Source: JAPUME01 sp964605715 (GTDB lineage: Bacteria > Acidobacteriota > Terriglobia > UBA7540 > JAPUME01). Taken from it: 10,622 nt of DNA. The position numbers and the translations under genes are program-made. Numbering within the stretch: the stretch's first letter is position 1; each line of letters begins with the position of its first letter. The stretch is from assembly GCA_964605715.1 (NCBI GenBank), contig CAZSDV010000065.1:1-10622 (forward strand), read 5' to 3'. Of this stretch, positions 1-6,539 are shown piece by piece. Under the pieces are notes generated by a model, which saw only the letters and a program-made list of their open reading frames with translations, made no database searches and was not told where the DNA came from.

Positions 1-204
1 ACGGGGTATCCAGGCGGCGTTAAGGAGGTCCGGGCGGAACAACTTAAGGTCGAGCATCCGGAACGGCTGATAAGGGAGGCAGTTCTGGGCATGTTGCCCA
101 AGACCAAGCTAGGGAAACAGATGGCTCGAAGACTGAGGATTTATCGAGGGCCCGTGCACCCACATACCGGCCAAAAACCTGAGGTTGCTGCGCTCGGTAA
201 GTGA
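1..204 (+). CDS. rplM: 50S ribosomal protein L13, C-terminal part
   Basis: The window opens inside this gene. The last 67 codons are present, in frame 1, ending in TGA at 202-204. The peptide carries the conserved L13 tail: a GYPGG motif at its start, then HPERLIREAVLGMLPKTKLG, and RIYRGPVHPHTGQ before the end. L13 is an early-assembly protein of the large subunit that binds 23S rRNA. It is followed after 61 bp by rpsI on the same strand, the near-universal rplM-rpsI pair, so the two are probably co-transcribed. The start codon and promoter lie outside the window. Identification is by conserved motifs and synteny. Confidence 0.96.
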   Translation, partial: TGYPGGVKEVRAEQLKVEHPERLIREAVLGMLPKTKLGKQMARRLRIYRGPVHPHTGQKPEVAALGK

Positions 205-256
205 CCCTTAACAGTGTTGTTAGATGGATTAGGGCGGTGAAATCTAAGTTTGTTAG

Positions 257-268
257 GGAGTTGTTTTG
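257..268 (+). promoter_or_regulatory. Ribosome binding site that sets the TTG start of rpsI
   Basis: GGAG at 257-260 lies 5 nt before a TTG at 266. The next in-frame ATG (287) has no purine-rich stretch at a useful distance and would cut off residues normally present before the GTGRRK motif. The TTG is therefore the better start. Confidence 0.6.
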
Positions 269-661
269 GTTGAACTAAATCGGTACATGGGGACAGGACG
301 ACGTAAGGCAGCTGTGGCTCGGGTGGTCATGCGACCAGGAGAAGGAAGGGTTGTTGTTAATGGACGGCGCTTTGAGGATTATTTCCCGCAGGAGGGATTA
401 CGAGTAGCGGTTCGTAAACCCTTGGTGGCAACCGAAAATGCCGACAAATTCAACATTCGCGTTAACGTCTATGGGGGAGGCCTCAACGGTCAAGCGGATG
501 CTGCGAAGCTCGGAATTGCACGAGCATTGCTCGTTTATGACGCTGAGTTGCGTCCTCAACTACGCAAGGACGGTTTTCTTACCCGTGATCCCCGAGCTAA
601 GGAACGAAAGAAGTATGGCCAGAAGGGAGCCCGCAAGCGGTTCCAATTTTCGAAGCGGTAG
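266..661 (+). CDS. rpsI: 30S ribosomal protein S9
   Basis: S9 is a small-subunit head protein whose C-terminal tail reaches the P-site tRNA. The 131-aa product is the usual length (about 130). It shows the N-terminal YMGTGRRKAAVARV, the S9 signature GGGLNGQADAAKLGIARAL at residues 70-88, DPRAKERKKYGQKGARK near the end, and the invariant basic terminus FQFSKR with a final Arg. The start is TTG at 266, chosen from the GGAG 5 nt upstream. It lies 61 bp after rplM, with no terminator visible between them. The gene is intact and unremarkable except for the non-ATG start. Confidence 0.97.
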   Translation: MVELNRYMGTGRRKAAVARVVMRPGEGRVVVNGRRFEDYFPQEGLRVAVRKPLVATENADKFNIRVNVYGGGLNGQADAAKLGIARALLVYDAELRPQLRKDGFLTRDPRAKERKKYGQKGARKRFQFSKR

Positions 662-720
662 ACTGGATTGCATCTGGATTCTCTCAGTTTTTCCTTTGGC
701 AACTTCTCTAAACAACAAAT

Positions 721-750
721 CCTGCCAAGGACGAAAAGACCATGGGCAGG
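721..750 (+). other. Small stem-loop in the rpsB leader
   Basis: CCTGCC (721-726) and GGCAGG (745-750) are perfect complements with an 18-nt loop, ending 3 nt before the rpsB Shine-Dalgarno. Ribosomal protein S2 is known to repress its own rpsB-tsf operon through the rpsB leader in E. coli. This stem could play such a part, but six base pairs can occur by chance and no T-run follows, so it is not a terminator. Confidence 0.25.
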
Positions 751-753
751 GTT

Positions 754-767
754 AAGGAGGTTGGTTG
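754..767 (+). promoter_or_regulatory. Strong ribosome binding site that sets the TTG start of rpsB
   Basis: AAGGAGG at 754-760 is followed after 4 nt by TTG (765-767). The first in-frame ATG, at 780, would be 19 nt away, too far for this site. The TTG start gives the N-terminus MVNISMKDFLEAGVHFGH, which lines up with the usual S2 start. Confidence 0.7.
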
Positions 768-1691
768 GTAAACATCAGCATGAAAGATTTTTTGGAGGCA
801 GGTGTTCATTTTGGACACCAGACCTCCAGATGGAATCCCAAGATGAAGGAATATATCTATGGGGAACGGAATGGCATCTATATCATTGATCTCCAGAAGA
901 CTCTCCGGCAGTTCCGAGCAGTGATTCAGTACATTTCGCAGATCAGCAGTGAAGGAAAAAAATTGCTTATGGTTGGAACTAAACGCCAGGCTCAGGAAGC
1001 AGTTGCAGAAGAGGCTCAGCGTTGCGGAATGTTCTACATCAACCACCGCTGGCTAGGTGGATTACTAACTAACTTCACTACAATTCGGAAGTCTATACTG
1101 CGCCTGAAAGAGTTGGACGAGATGAGTCAGGACGGCCGCTACGAGCTACAAACCAAGAAAGAGGTCTTGCGTTTGGAGCGGGAACGGAAGCATCTGGAAG
1201 CGAATCTGGCAGGCATCAAGGATATGAATGGACTACCGGACGTTCTCTTTGTCATTGATTCCCAGAAGGAGGATATTGCGGTCCGAGAGGCTCGTCGGTT
1301 GGGTATACCCGTAGTCGGAGTTGTGGATACGAATTGTGATCCTGATAAGGTAGATCATATTATTCCGGGTAACGATGATGCCCTCCGTGCCATTCGCCTT
1401 TTTTCTTCTCGGATTGCGGACGCAGTTTTGGAGGGGAAGCAGGTCGCTCTCGACAAACAGCTGGAAGCGGAAAAACTGGCTGCCGAACAGGCTGCTGATG
1501 AACTTGAAGCAGCGCGTGATGCTGGAGCACTCCCCTCGGCTGAGAGTAACGCTCCAGTTGTTTCTGACGGAGAGACTGGAGCCTTGGAAGAAGTGGTAGC
1601 AACTGAGGTGTCCGTGGAAGACGTGTCCCAATCCCCCCAAACAGAGCCTAGCTTAGGGGAAGCAGAGAATCCTGAAGGGGAGCAGAAGTGA
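765..1691 (+). CDS. rpsB: 30S ribosomal protein S2 with a long acidic C-terminal tail
   Basis: S2 binds the small subunit near S1 and the mRNA exit side. The core is clear: MKDFLEAGVHFGHQTSRWNPKM at residues 6-27, INHRWLGGLLTNF at 92-104, PDVLFVIDSQKEDIAVREA at 158-176, and PVVGVVDTNCDPDKVDHIIPGNDDA at 182-206. At 308 aa it is longer than E. coli S2 (241 aa). The excess is a C-terminal tail (about residues 231-308) with 16 Glu and 4 Asp against 3 Lys and 1 Arg. The tail is rich in Ala, Ser and Pro and low in complexity, so it is probably disordered. Such tails occur in S2 of several phyla. The next gene, tsf, is the usual partner, but a 215-bp gap separates them here. Confidence 0.97.
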   Translation: MVNISMKDFLEAGVHFGHQTSRWNPKMKEYIYGERNGIYIIDLQKTLRQFRAVIQYISQISSEGKKLLMVGTKRQAQEAVAEEAQRCGMFYINHRWLGGLLTNFTTIRKSILRLKELDEMSQDGRYELQTKKEVLRLERERKHLEANLAGIKDMNGLPDVLFVIDSQKEDIAVREARRLGIPVVGVVDTNCDPDKVDHIIPGNDDALRAIRLFSSRIADAVLEGKQVALDKQLEAEKLAAEQAADELEAARDAGALPSAESNAPVVSDGETGALEEVVATEVSVEDVSQSPQTEPSLGEAENPEGEQK

Positions 1692-1767
1692 GGTATCTTC
1701 GGAGTTGTGAGAACTAGATCTTGGGACATAAGGTTCTAGGTGGACGATTCCCTCGAAACGGCAAACC

Positions 1768-1797
1768 TTTTCAAATCCTTCAGCTTTTCTTCATAAT
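1768..1797 (+). promoter_or_regulatory. Candidate sigma-70-type promoter before tsf
   Basis: TTTTCA (1768-1773; 4 of 6 to TTGACA) and CATAAT (1792-1797; 5 of 6 to TATAAT) are 18 nt apart in the AT-rich rpsB-tsf gap. The -35 match is poor and the AT-rich context inflates such matches, so this is only a candidate for tsf transcription independent of rpsB. Confidence 0.25.
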
Positions 1798-1867
1798 AAT
1801 ATTCATTTTTTGGCAAGGGAATATTTTGGATTTTTTTGGGAAGGAGATTTGGCAGGAGAAAGGAATC

Positions 1868-1898
1868 TCACCCCCTCATGTTTATTAAGAGGAGGTGA
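1868..1898 (+). promoter_or_regulatory. Hairpin that would sequester the tsf Shine-Dalgarno
   Basis: TCACCCCCTC (1868-1877) can pair with GAGGAGGTGA (1889-1898) at nine of ten positions, with one C-A mismatch (1873 with 1893) and an 11-nt loop (1878-1888). The right arm contains the full GGAGGTGA Shine-Dalgarno of tsf, whose ATG begins at 1907. In RNA this would hide the ribosome binding site and favour controlled translation of EF-Ts. The loop also starts an ATG that opens a 6-codon reading frame (1878-1898), whose TGA lies inside the Shine-Dalgarno. The pairing is read directly from the sequence; the regulatory role is inferred. Confidence 0.5.
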
Positions 1899-1906
1899 AC
1901 CTAACA

Positions 1907-2500
1907 ATGAAGATTACCGCAGAGCAGGTCAAGAAACTCAGGGAGCAGACCGGAGCGCCGATGATGGAGTGTAAACGGGCCCTTGAGGAAGCAAAAGGGA
2001 ATACAGACGAAGCGTATACGGTTTTGCGCAAACGCGGACAGGCGGCGGCGGCAAAACGTGCTGATCGTGCAACCAAGGAGGGCTTGGTTGGGTCATACGT
2101 TCACGCGGGAGGTAAGATTGGTGTAATTGCAGAGGTTAATTGTGAATCAGACTTTGTGGCACGGAATGGCGAGTTTCAGGAGTTGGTGCATGACATAGCT
2201 ATGCATATTGCCGCCACAGCGCCCCGTTTCATTCGCAAGGAAGAAATTTCTGATGAGGTTATGGCTAAAGAACAAGATGTATTCAGGGCTCAAGCAGAGA
2301 AGAGCGATAAACCTTCTGCCGTAGTGGAGCGCATGGTTGAAGGTAGGCTGGGAAAATTTTATGAAGAGAGCTGTCTTTACGAACAGCGCTTTGTTCGGGA
2401 CCCAGGGCAAACTATTGCAGAATTGATCGCTTCCAAAGTAGCCAAGTTTGGTGAAAACATTAATGTTAGTCGCTTCTCTCGATTTAAGATAGGTGAGTAA
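1907..2500 (+). CDS. tsf: Elongation factor Ts, short form
   Basis: EF-Ts is the guanine-nucleotide exchange factor that recycles EF-Tu-GDP during elongation. From the ATG at 1907 the product is 197 aa. It has the N-terminal UBA-like module with signature LREQTGAPMMECKRALEEA at residues 11-29, then EVNCESDFVARNGEF at 76-90 with the DFV segment that contacts the EF-Tu magnesium site. E. coli EF-Ts is 283 aa; this is the short type known from Thermus (about 196 aa), with one core subdomain and no coiled-coil module. A GTG at 1895 is also in frame, but it lies within the GGAGGTGA ribosome binding site (1891-1898), so ATG 1907 with 8-nt spacing is preferred. The stop is TAA at 2498-2500. Expression may be controlled by the hairpin at 1868-1898. 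Confidence 0.96.
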   Translation: MKITAEQVKKLREQTGAPMMECKRALEEAKGNTDEAYTVLRKRGQAAAAKRADRATKEGLVGSYVHAGGKIGVIAEVNCESDFVARNGEFQELVHDIAMHIAATAPRFIRKEEISDEVMAKEQDVFRAQAEKSDKPSAVVERMVEGRLGKFYEESCLYEQRFVRDPGQTIAELIASKVAKFGENINVSRFSRFKIGE

Positions 2501-2648
2501 GGGATTGCGTTCCCTTGTGATGTTAAGATCACCATAAGAATTTACAGATAGCCTCATAGTTTTAGTGTTATTTTTGGCGGATCCCTGGCAATGTATTTCA
2601 CTGTCATTTCCAACGTGAAAATATAGACAGACCACGATTGATCTCTTC

Positions 2649-3365
2649 ATGAGCAACTTAGCCTATCAACGAATCCTTCTGAAGCTGAGTGGTGAGGCCT
2701 TGGCAGGTGAACAGGGTCATGGAATGGATCCTGAGGTTGCCTTGAGGATTGCGCAAGAGATCAAGGAGGTCCATGAACTGGGTGTCCAGGTGGGAATCGT
2801 TATCGGAGGAGGGAATTATATACGGGGCATCTCAACCAGTGCTCATGGCCTAGATCGTGTAATAGGGGATCATATGGGCATGCTTGCGACGATCATTAAT
2901 TCGCTTGCATTGCAGGCAACGTTAGAGAAAATTGAGGTGCAAACTCGCGTGATGACCGCCATTGAAGTTCGTCAAATCGCCGAGCCGTTTATTCGTCGTC
3001 GAGCGGTTCGCCATCTTGAGAAGAACCGCGTGGTGATCTTTGCTGCTGGAACTGGTAATCCTTATTTTTCTACCGATACTGCTGCTGCCTTACGGGCGAT
3101 GGAGATCAATGCAGAAGTGATCCTCAAGGCTACCAAGGTAGATGGCATTTACGATGCTGACCCGGTGAAGGTGAAGAATGCAAAAATGTTTCCCAAGATT
3201 GCCTATCGAGACCTTCTCTCCAAGGGTCTTTCGATAATGGACACAACAGCTGTTTCTCTCTGCATGGACAATCAATTGCCAATCATTGTTTTTAATCTGA
3301 ATGTTTCAGGTAATATCAAGCGTGTAATAAACGGCGAAAAAGTGGGATCGTTGGTTGCATCCTGA
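2649..3365 (+). CDS. pyrH: Uridylate kinase (UMP kinase)
   Basis: PyrH phosphorylates UMP to UDP with ATP in the cytoplasm, the first step from de novo UMP towards UTP and CTP. It belongs to the amino-acid kinase fold and is unrelated to eukaryotic UMP/CMP kinases. The 238-aa product is full length. Motifs include KLSGEAL (12-18), GGGNYIRG (53-60), DHMGMLATIINSLAL (74-88), GTGNPYFSTDTAA (134-146) and KATKVDGIYDADP (160-172). The ATG start fits the family N-terminus, but no Shine-Dalgarno is visible upstream. It lies 148 bp after tsf and 21 bp before frr. Two short hairpins follow tsf (AAGGGA/TCCCTT at 2499-2516, GTGAT/ATCAC at 2517-2532) but no U-tract follows them. Confidence 0.97.
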   Translation: MSNLAYQRILLKLSGEALAGEQGHGMDPEVALRIAQEIKEVHELGVQVGIVIGGGNYIRGISTSAHGLDRVIGDHMGMLATIINSLALQATLEKIEVQTRVMTAIEVRQIAEPFIRRRAVRHLEKNRVVIFAAGTGNPYFSTDTAAALRAMEINAEVILKATKVDGIYDADPVKVKNAKMFPKIAYRDLLSKGLSIMDTTAVSLCMDNQLPIIVFNLNVSGNIKRVINGEKVGSLVAS

Positions 3366-3375
3366 GATTCAGTGC

Positions 3376-3389
3376 GGAGGGAAGATATG
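3376..3389 (+). promoter_or_regulatory. Ribosome binding site that sets the frr start
   Basis: GGAGGG (3376-3381) sits 5 nt before ATG 3387. An in-frame GTG at 3372 lies just upstream of this site and would add five residues (VRRED) not typical of the family, so ATG 3387 is chosen. Confidence 0.75.
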
Positions 3390-3944
3390 ACCAAACCCGT
3401 TGTAGACCAGTCCCGAGTTCGAATGGAGAAAGCGGTGGAGGATTTCCGACGGGAGATTGCCACCATACGCACTGGAAGAGCTTCTGTGTCGACTTTGGAT
3501 TCAATTCGAGTGGAGTATTATGGTACCTTGACTCCAGTAAGCCAAGTTGCAACCCTTCGAGTTCCTGAGCCTCAGCTGATTACTGTCCAGCCATGGGACC
3601 CAACCCTTCTTCCGGTTCTGGAGAAAGCAATTCTCTCGTCTGACCTGGGTTTTAATCCGGCAAGTGATGGCAATATAATTCGTATTCCAATCCCTCCTTT
3701 GACTGAAGAGAGACGCAAGGCGTTAGTTAGGCAACTTCATACAGTGCTTGAAGCCCATCGCATGTCAATTCGAAATATTCGGCGCAGCGCTAATGGTGCT
3801 ACCAAGAAAATGCTGAAAGATAAGAAGATTTCTGAAGATGAAGATAGGCATGCTCATGATCAAATCCAGAAGCTTACTGATCAAGAGATTGAAAAACTAG
3901 ACCATACATCAAAAGCGAAGGAAAAAGAGATTATGGAGCTTTAG
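3387..3944 (+). CDS. frr: Ribosome recycling factor
   Basis: RRF works with EF-G to split post-termination ribosomes. From ATG 3387 the product is 185 aa, exactly the E. coli length. Domain I (three-helix bundle) is made by residues about 1-30 and 105-185; domain II is the intervening beta region with RVEYYGTLTPVSQVATLRVPEPQ (41-63), QPWDP (68-72) and LGFNP (87-91). PPLTEERRKALV (103-114) and the RNIRR helix (129-133), which holds the functionally important arginine region, are intact. It follows pyrH by 21 bp, so the two are very likely co-transcribed. In many bacteria uppS and cdsA come next; here a 230-bp gap and rel follow. Confidence 0.97.
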   Translation: MTKPVVDQSRVRMEKAVEDFRREIATIRTGRASVSTLDSIRVEYYGTLTPVSQVATLRVPEPQLITVQPWDPTLLPVLEKAILSSDLGFNPASDGNIIRIPIPPLTEERRKALVRQLHTVLEAHRMSIRNIRRSANGATKKMLKDKKISEDEDRHAHDQIQKLTDQEIEKLDHTSKAKEKEIMEL

Positions 3945-3958
3945 TCTTCTCTTTTCAG

Positions 3959-3986
3959 TTTGCACCCGCCCTTACTTACGTATAAT
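3959..3986 (+). promoter_or_regulatory. Probable sigma-70-type promoter for rel
   Basis: A perfect TATAAT (3981-3986) lies 16 nt after TTTGCA (3959-3964; 4 of 6 to TTGACA), just past the frr stop. Transcription would start near 3993 and give rel a leader of about 180 nt. No intrinsic terminator is visible, so readthrough from frr may add to expression. Confidence 0.5.
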
Positions 3987-4099
3987 CCTGTGATTTTCTT
4001 CCAAGGTTTTGTCTTTTTGGTAGGAAGTTTTCTTTGGTTTCTGTGCGTGAATCTTTTGATTTTGTTTGCCAAGCTGGTTTCTATTCACAAGTTGCTTAT

Positions 4100-4107
4100 A
4101 GGAGGTG
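4100..4107 (+). promoter_or_regulatory. Strong Shine-Dalgarno-like sequence with no obvious gene
   Basis: AGGAGGTG is an excellent anti-16S match in the frr-rel gap, but no ATG, GTG or TTG lies 4-12 nt downstream. The only open frame close by would begin with ATT (4109), with just 3 nt spacing, and end at TGA 4139-4141 after ten codons. The site is 67 nt before the rel start, too far to serve it directly unless RNA folding brings them together. It may be a remnant of a lost gene, a ribosome standby site, or chance. Confidence 0.35.
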
Positions 4108-4174
4108 CATTCAGGAATTCCCTTTACATTGCTTGAATTGAGCAAAAGTATTCCCTAGAATCGACTTTAGGCTT

Positions 4175-6319
4175 ATGAGAGGTTTGGCACAGATAGAAAA
4201 AATTGTTGCTTCCACCCGACCAGGCGAAGATTGTGAAATTCTGCGCAAAGCATATGGATTTTCTGTTGCTGAGCATGGAGAGCAGTCCCGCCTTTCGGGC
4301 GAGCCCTTCCATTCCCACCCGCTAGCCGTAGCCCGTATTTTGGCTGAAATGAAGCTGGACGTTACATGTATCGTGGCAGGAATGCTGCACGACGTCGTGG
4401 AAGATACACCTACGACAGCTGAAAGAATCACACAGGAGTTTGGGGAGGAGGTAGCCCAGATTGTGGAGGGTGTTACCAAAATTGGTCGCATCCAGTTCCA
4501 CAGTCGCGAGGAACACCAAGCTGAGAATTACCGCAAGATGGTGCTCGCAATGGTAGATGACATTCGGGTTATTTTGGTAAAGCTGGCTGATCGGCTTCAC
4601 AATATGCGCACCCTAAATTTCCTTCCTCAAGAAAGACAGGAGCGTACTGCACGTGAAACGATGGAGATTTATGCCCCTATCGCCCATCGGCTCGGCATGG
4701 GTAAGGTTCGTGGGGAGCTGGAAGATCTGGCATTTCGTTATCTTGAATCAGAAGCTTTCGTGCAGCTACAGAAAGACGTAGAGACTCGACGTAAGTCAAG
4801 GCAGGGATTTCTCTCTCAGGTTCAGTCTTTAGTGAAAAAAAGAATGAAGGAGAACAAGATCCCAGTTCGAGTTGAAGGGCGCATCAAGCGGACCTACAGC
4901 CTCTACCAGAAGCTTAAGCGCCAGCGGATCCCCATTGGGCAAGTATACGATCTTCTTGCGGTTCGCATTATTACTGACAAGGCAAAGAACTGTTATGCTG
5001 CTTTGGGGATCGTTCACAATACATGGAGGCCAGTCCCAGGCCGAATCAAGGATTTTATCGCGATTCCTCGTCCCAATATGTATCAATCCTTGCATACTTC
5101 TCTAATCGGGCCAAACGGTCAACCTTTCGAGATCCAGATTCGCACTGAAGAGATGCACCTTTTAGCCGAAGAGGGAATTGCAGCCCACTGGAAGTACAAG
5201 GGTACGGACTCCATGGCTGAACAGGAAGCTGCAAGATTTGCTTGGTTGCGCCATCTTGTAGAATGGCAGCGGGATATGCGCGATCCAGGAGAGTTCCTTT
5301 CCACCCTCAAGGTCGACCTCTATCCTGAGGAGGTTTATGCTTTTACGCCCCAAGGAAAAGTAATTATCCTTCCACGAGAAGCGACTCCCATTGACTTTGC
5401 GTATTCGATTCACACAGAGGTTGGTCACTCCTGCATTGGGGCCAAAGTGAATGGTAGACCTGTTCCATTGAAGTCTAAGCTCCGAAATGGAAATATTGTT
5501 GAAATTCTTACTCGGACTGGCCACATGCCAAGTAGAGATTGGCTAACAATGGTTAAGACTTCTCGTGCTCGCAACAAGATCAAACATTGGATAAGTGTGA
5601 CCGAGCGCGAACGAGCAGTAGAAATCGGGAAGAAGCTTTTAGAGCGAGAGGCCATAAAATGTAATTTGTTGCTGGCAGAGGTTACTGACCAGCAGCTTGC
5701 AATTGCAGCGCAGGACTATGGGTGCACCTCAAGTGAAGCCCTTTACGCTGGAATTGGCTATGGTAGATTTGGGGCTCGGCTGGTATTGAGGAAATTGGCA
5801 CCCACGGTTTCAGTTGGTGCGGGGATTCAGCGTGCTTCGATACGCGGAAAGAAGGTGTCTGCGGTCGACATTGGCCCAGCTATCCAGATCCATGGTCACG
5901 GGGACCTTATGGTTTATCGGTCCAAGTGTTGTGGCCCCATTCGCGGGGAAGAGATTGTTGGCTATATAACTCGAGGTAAAGGGATTGCAGTTCACTTCAG
6001 TAGTTGTCCCAATGTAAAGAACTTGATTTACGAGAGTGACCGGCGTATCGACGTGGAGTGGGTTGGAAAGACATACGAGCCTTATACGGTTAAGCTGACC
6101 CTCCATACCGAGGATCGTCAAGGGTTGTTAGCCGAGGTTACCTCAGCCATTTCTGGCATTCAGTCGAATATCCAGAATATTGAAGCTCGAACAGCTGGCC
6201 ACGACGCTGTTATCGATGTGACACTTGACATCATGGACCGTTCACACCTCGACAAAGTTGTTACTTCTCTTCAAAGAGTGAATGGGGTGTTCGATGTGGA
6301 GCGGGTGATGCAGGCCTAA
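4175..6319 (+). CDS. rel: Bifunctional (p)ppGpp synthetase/hydrolase (Rel/SpoT type)
   Basis: This long RelA/SpoT-homologue makes (p)ppGpp from ATP and GDP/GTP on starved ribosomes and also degrades it. The 714-aa product has all domains in order. The HD hydrolase (about 30-180) has an intact metal site: H48, H72-D73, E76-D77 (HDVVEDT) and D139 (KLADRLHNM). The synthetase (about 230-345) has RIKRTYSLYQKLKR (236-249), GRIKDFIAIPRPNMYQSLHT (289-308) and EIQIRTEEMH. RIKD at 290-293 is the RxKD motif of bifunctional enzymes, not the ExDD of RelA-only types. TGS is at about 386-447, a zinc-finger-like region holds C585, C586 and C611, and ACT is at about 637-712. Both activities therefore look intact. 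ATG 4175 is the only usual start codon after the in-frame TGA at 4139; only a weak AGG precedes it. Its place after frr ties ribosome output to its stress control. Confidence 0.96.
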   Translation: MRGLAQIEKIVASTRPGEDCEILRKAYGFSVAEHGEQSRLSGEPFHSHPLAVARILAEMKLDVTCIVAGMLHDVVEDTPTTAERITQEFGEEVAQIVEGVTKIGRIQFHSREEHQAENYRKMVLAMVDDIRVILVKLADRLHNMRTLNFLPQERQERTARETMEIYAPIAHRLGMGKVRGELEDLAFRYLESEAFVQLQKDVETRRKSRQGFLSQVQSLVKKRMKENKIPVRVEGRIKRTYSLYQKLKRQRIPIGQVYDLLAVRIITDKAKNCYAALGIVHNTWRPVPGRIKDFIAIPRPNMYQSLHTSLIGPNGQPFEIQIRTEEMHLLAEEGIAAHWKYKGTDSMAEQEAARFAWLRHLVEWQRDMRDPGEFLSTLKVDLYPEEVYAFTPQGKVIILPREATPIDFAYSIHTEVGHSCIGAKVNGRPVPLKSKLRNGNIVEILTRTGHMPSRDWLTMVKTSRARNKIKHWISVTERERAVEIGKKLLEREAIKCNLLLAEVTDQQLAIAAQDYGCTSSEALYAGIGYGRFGARLVLRKLAPTVSVGAGIQRASIRGKKVSAVDIGPAIQIHGHGDLMVYRSKCCGPIRGEEIVGYITRGKGIAVHFSSCPNVKNLIYESDRRIDVEWVGKTYEPYTVKLTLHTEDRQGLLAEVTSAISGIQSNIQNIEARTAGHDAVIDVTLDIMDRSHLDKVVTSLQRVNGVFDVERVMQA

Positions 6320-6452
6320 TGAAATATTGAGGCCAGTTCCGGGTTCATGGATGTTGCAGGGGATTAAGGGTGGGTTTGAAAACGGAGCAGGAATCAGCGA
6401 GCTATCTTGGATAGATGTATTAGCTGGAAAGGAGAATTGCAGAATTAGCTTA

Positions 6453-6486
6453 CCCTACCCCACTCTTTCCCCCGGGGAGGGGCCCC
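6453..6486 (-). other. G-rich tract with quadruplex potential between the convergent blocks
   Basis: Read on the minus strand, four G-runs occur in order: GGGG (6486-6483), GGGGG (6473-6469), GGGG (6461-6458) and GGG (6455-6453), with spacers of 9, 7 and 2 nt. This fits a loose G-quadruplex pattern. The same bases can form 4-bp GC hairpins (for example 6474-6477 with 6483-6486), and TAGTTTT follows on the plus strand. The tract lies between the ends of rel and rpmB, so it may slow polymerases from either side. I do not see a standard intrinsic terminator in the 6320-6514 gap. Confidence 0.3.
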
Positions 6487-6505
6487 TAGTTTTAATATCT
6501 TAAGG

Positions 6506-6539
6506 TGGCAAAGTTTATGCGGGTTTCACCACTTTGCCA
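6506..6539. repeat. Inverted repeat across the rpmB stop codon
   Basis: TGGCAAAGT (6506-6514) and ACTTTGCCA (6531-6539) are perfect 9-bp complements around a 16-nt loop that holds the rpmB TAA. No T-run follows on either strand, so it is not a classical terminator. It could be a 3'-end stabilising hairpin, but a 9-bp match somewhere in 10 kb is not far from chance. Confidence 0.3.

Noticed and set aside
708..1046. Minus-strand open frame of 112 codons opposite rpsB
   Set aside because: It lies antisense to a clear ribosomal gene, and its product shows no family motif; it is a shadow frame.
1355..1729. Minus-strand Ser/Ala-rich open frame opposite the S2 tail
   Set aside because: Its composition is the complement of the acidic, Glu/Ala-rich S2 tail, which removes stops by chance.
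1895..1906. GTG 1895 as the tsf start
   Set aside because: The GTG is part of the Shine-Dalgarno GGAGGTGA; ATG 1907 gives correct spacing and the normal EF-Ts N-terminus.
2499..2532. Two tandem small hairpins after the tsf stop, possible terminator
   Set aside because: Stems are only 6 and 5 bp and no T-tract follows, so they do not fit an intrinsic terminator.
3961..4109. Pairing of TGCACC (3961-3966) with GGTGCA (4104-4109) as a rel leader switch
   Set aside because: Only 6 bp over 140 nt, and the left arm overlaps the promoter -35 and would not be transcribed from it.
3945..4174. T-box or other known riboswitch before rel
   Set aside because: No T-box-like GGTGG motif followed by a terminator and no recognisable riboswitch core is visible.
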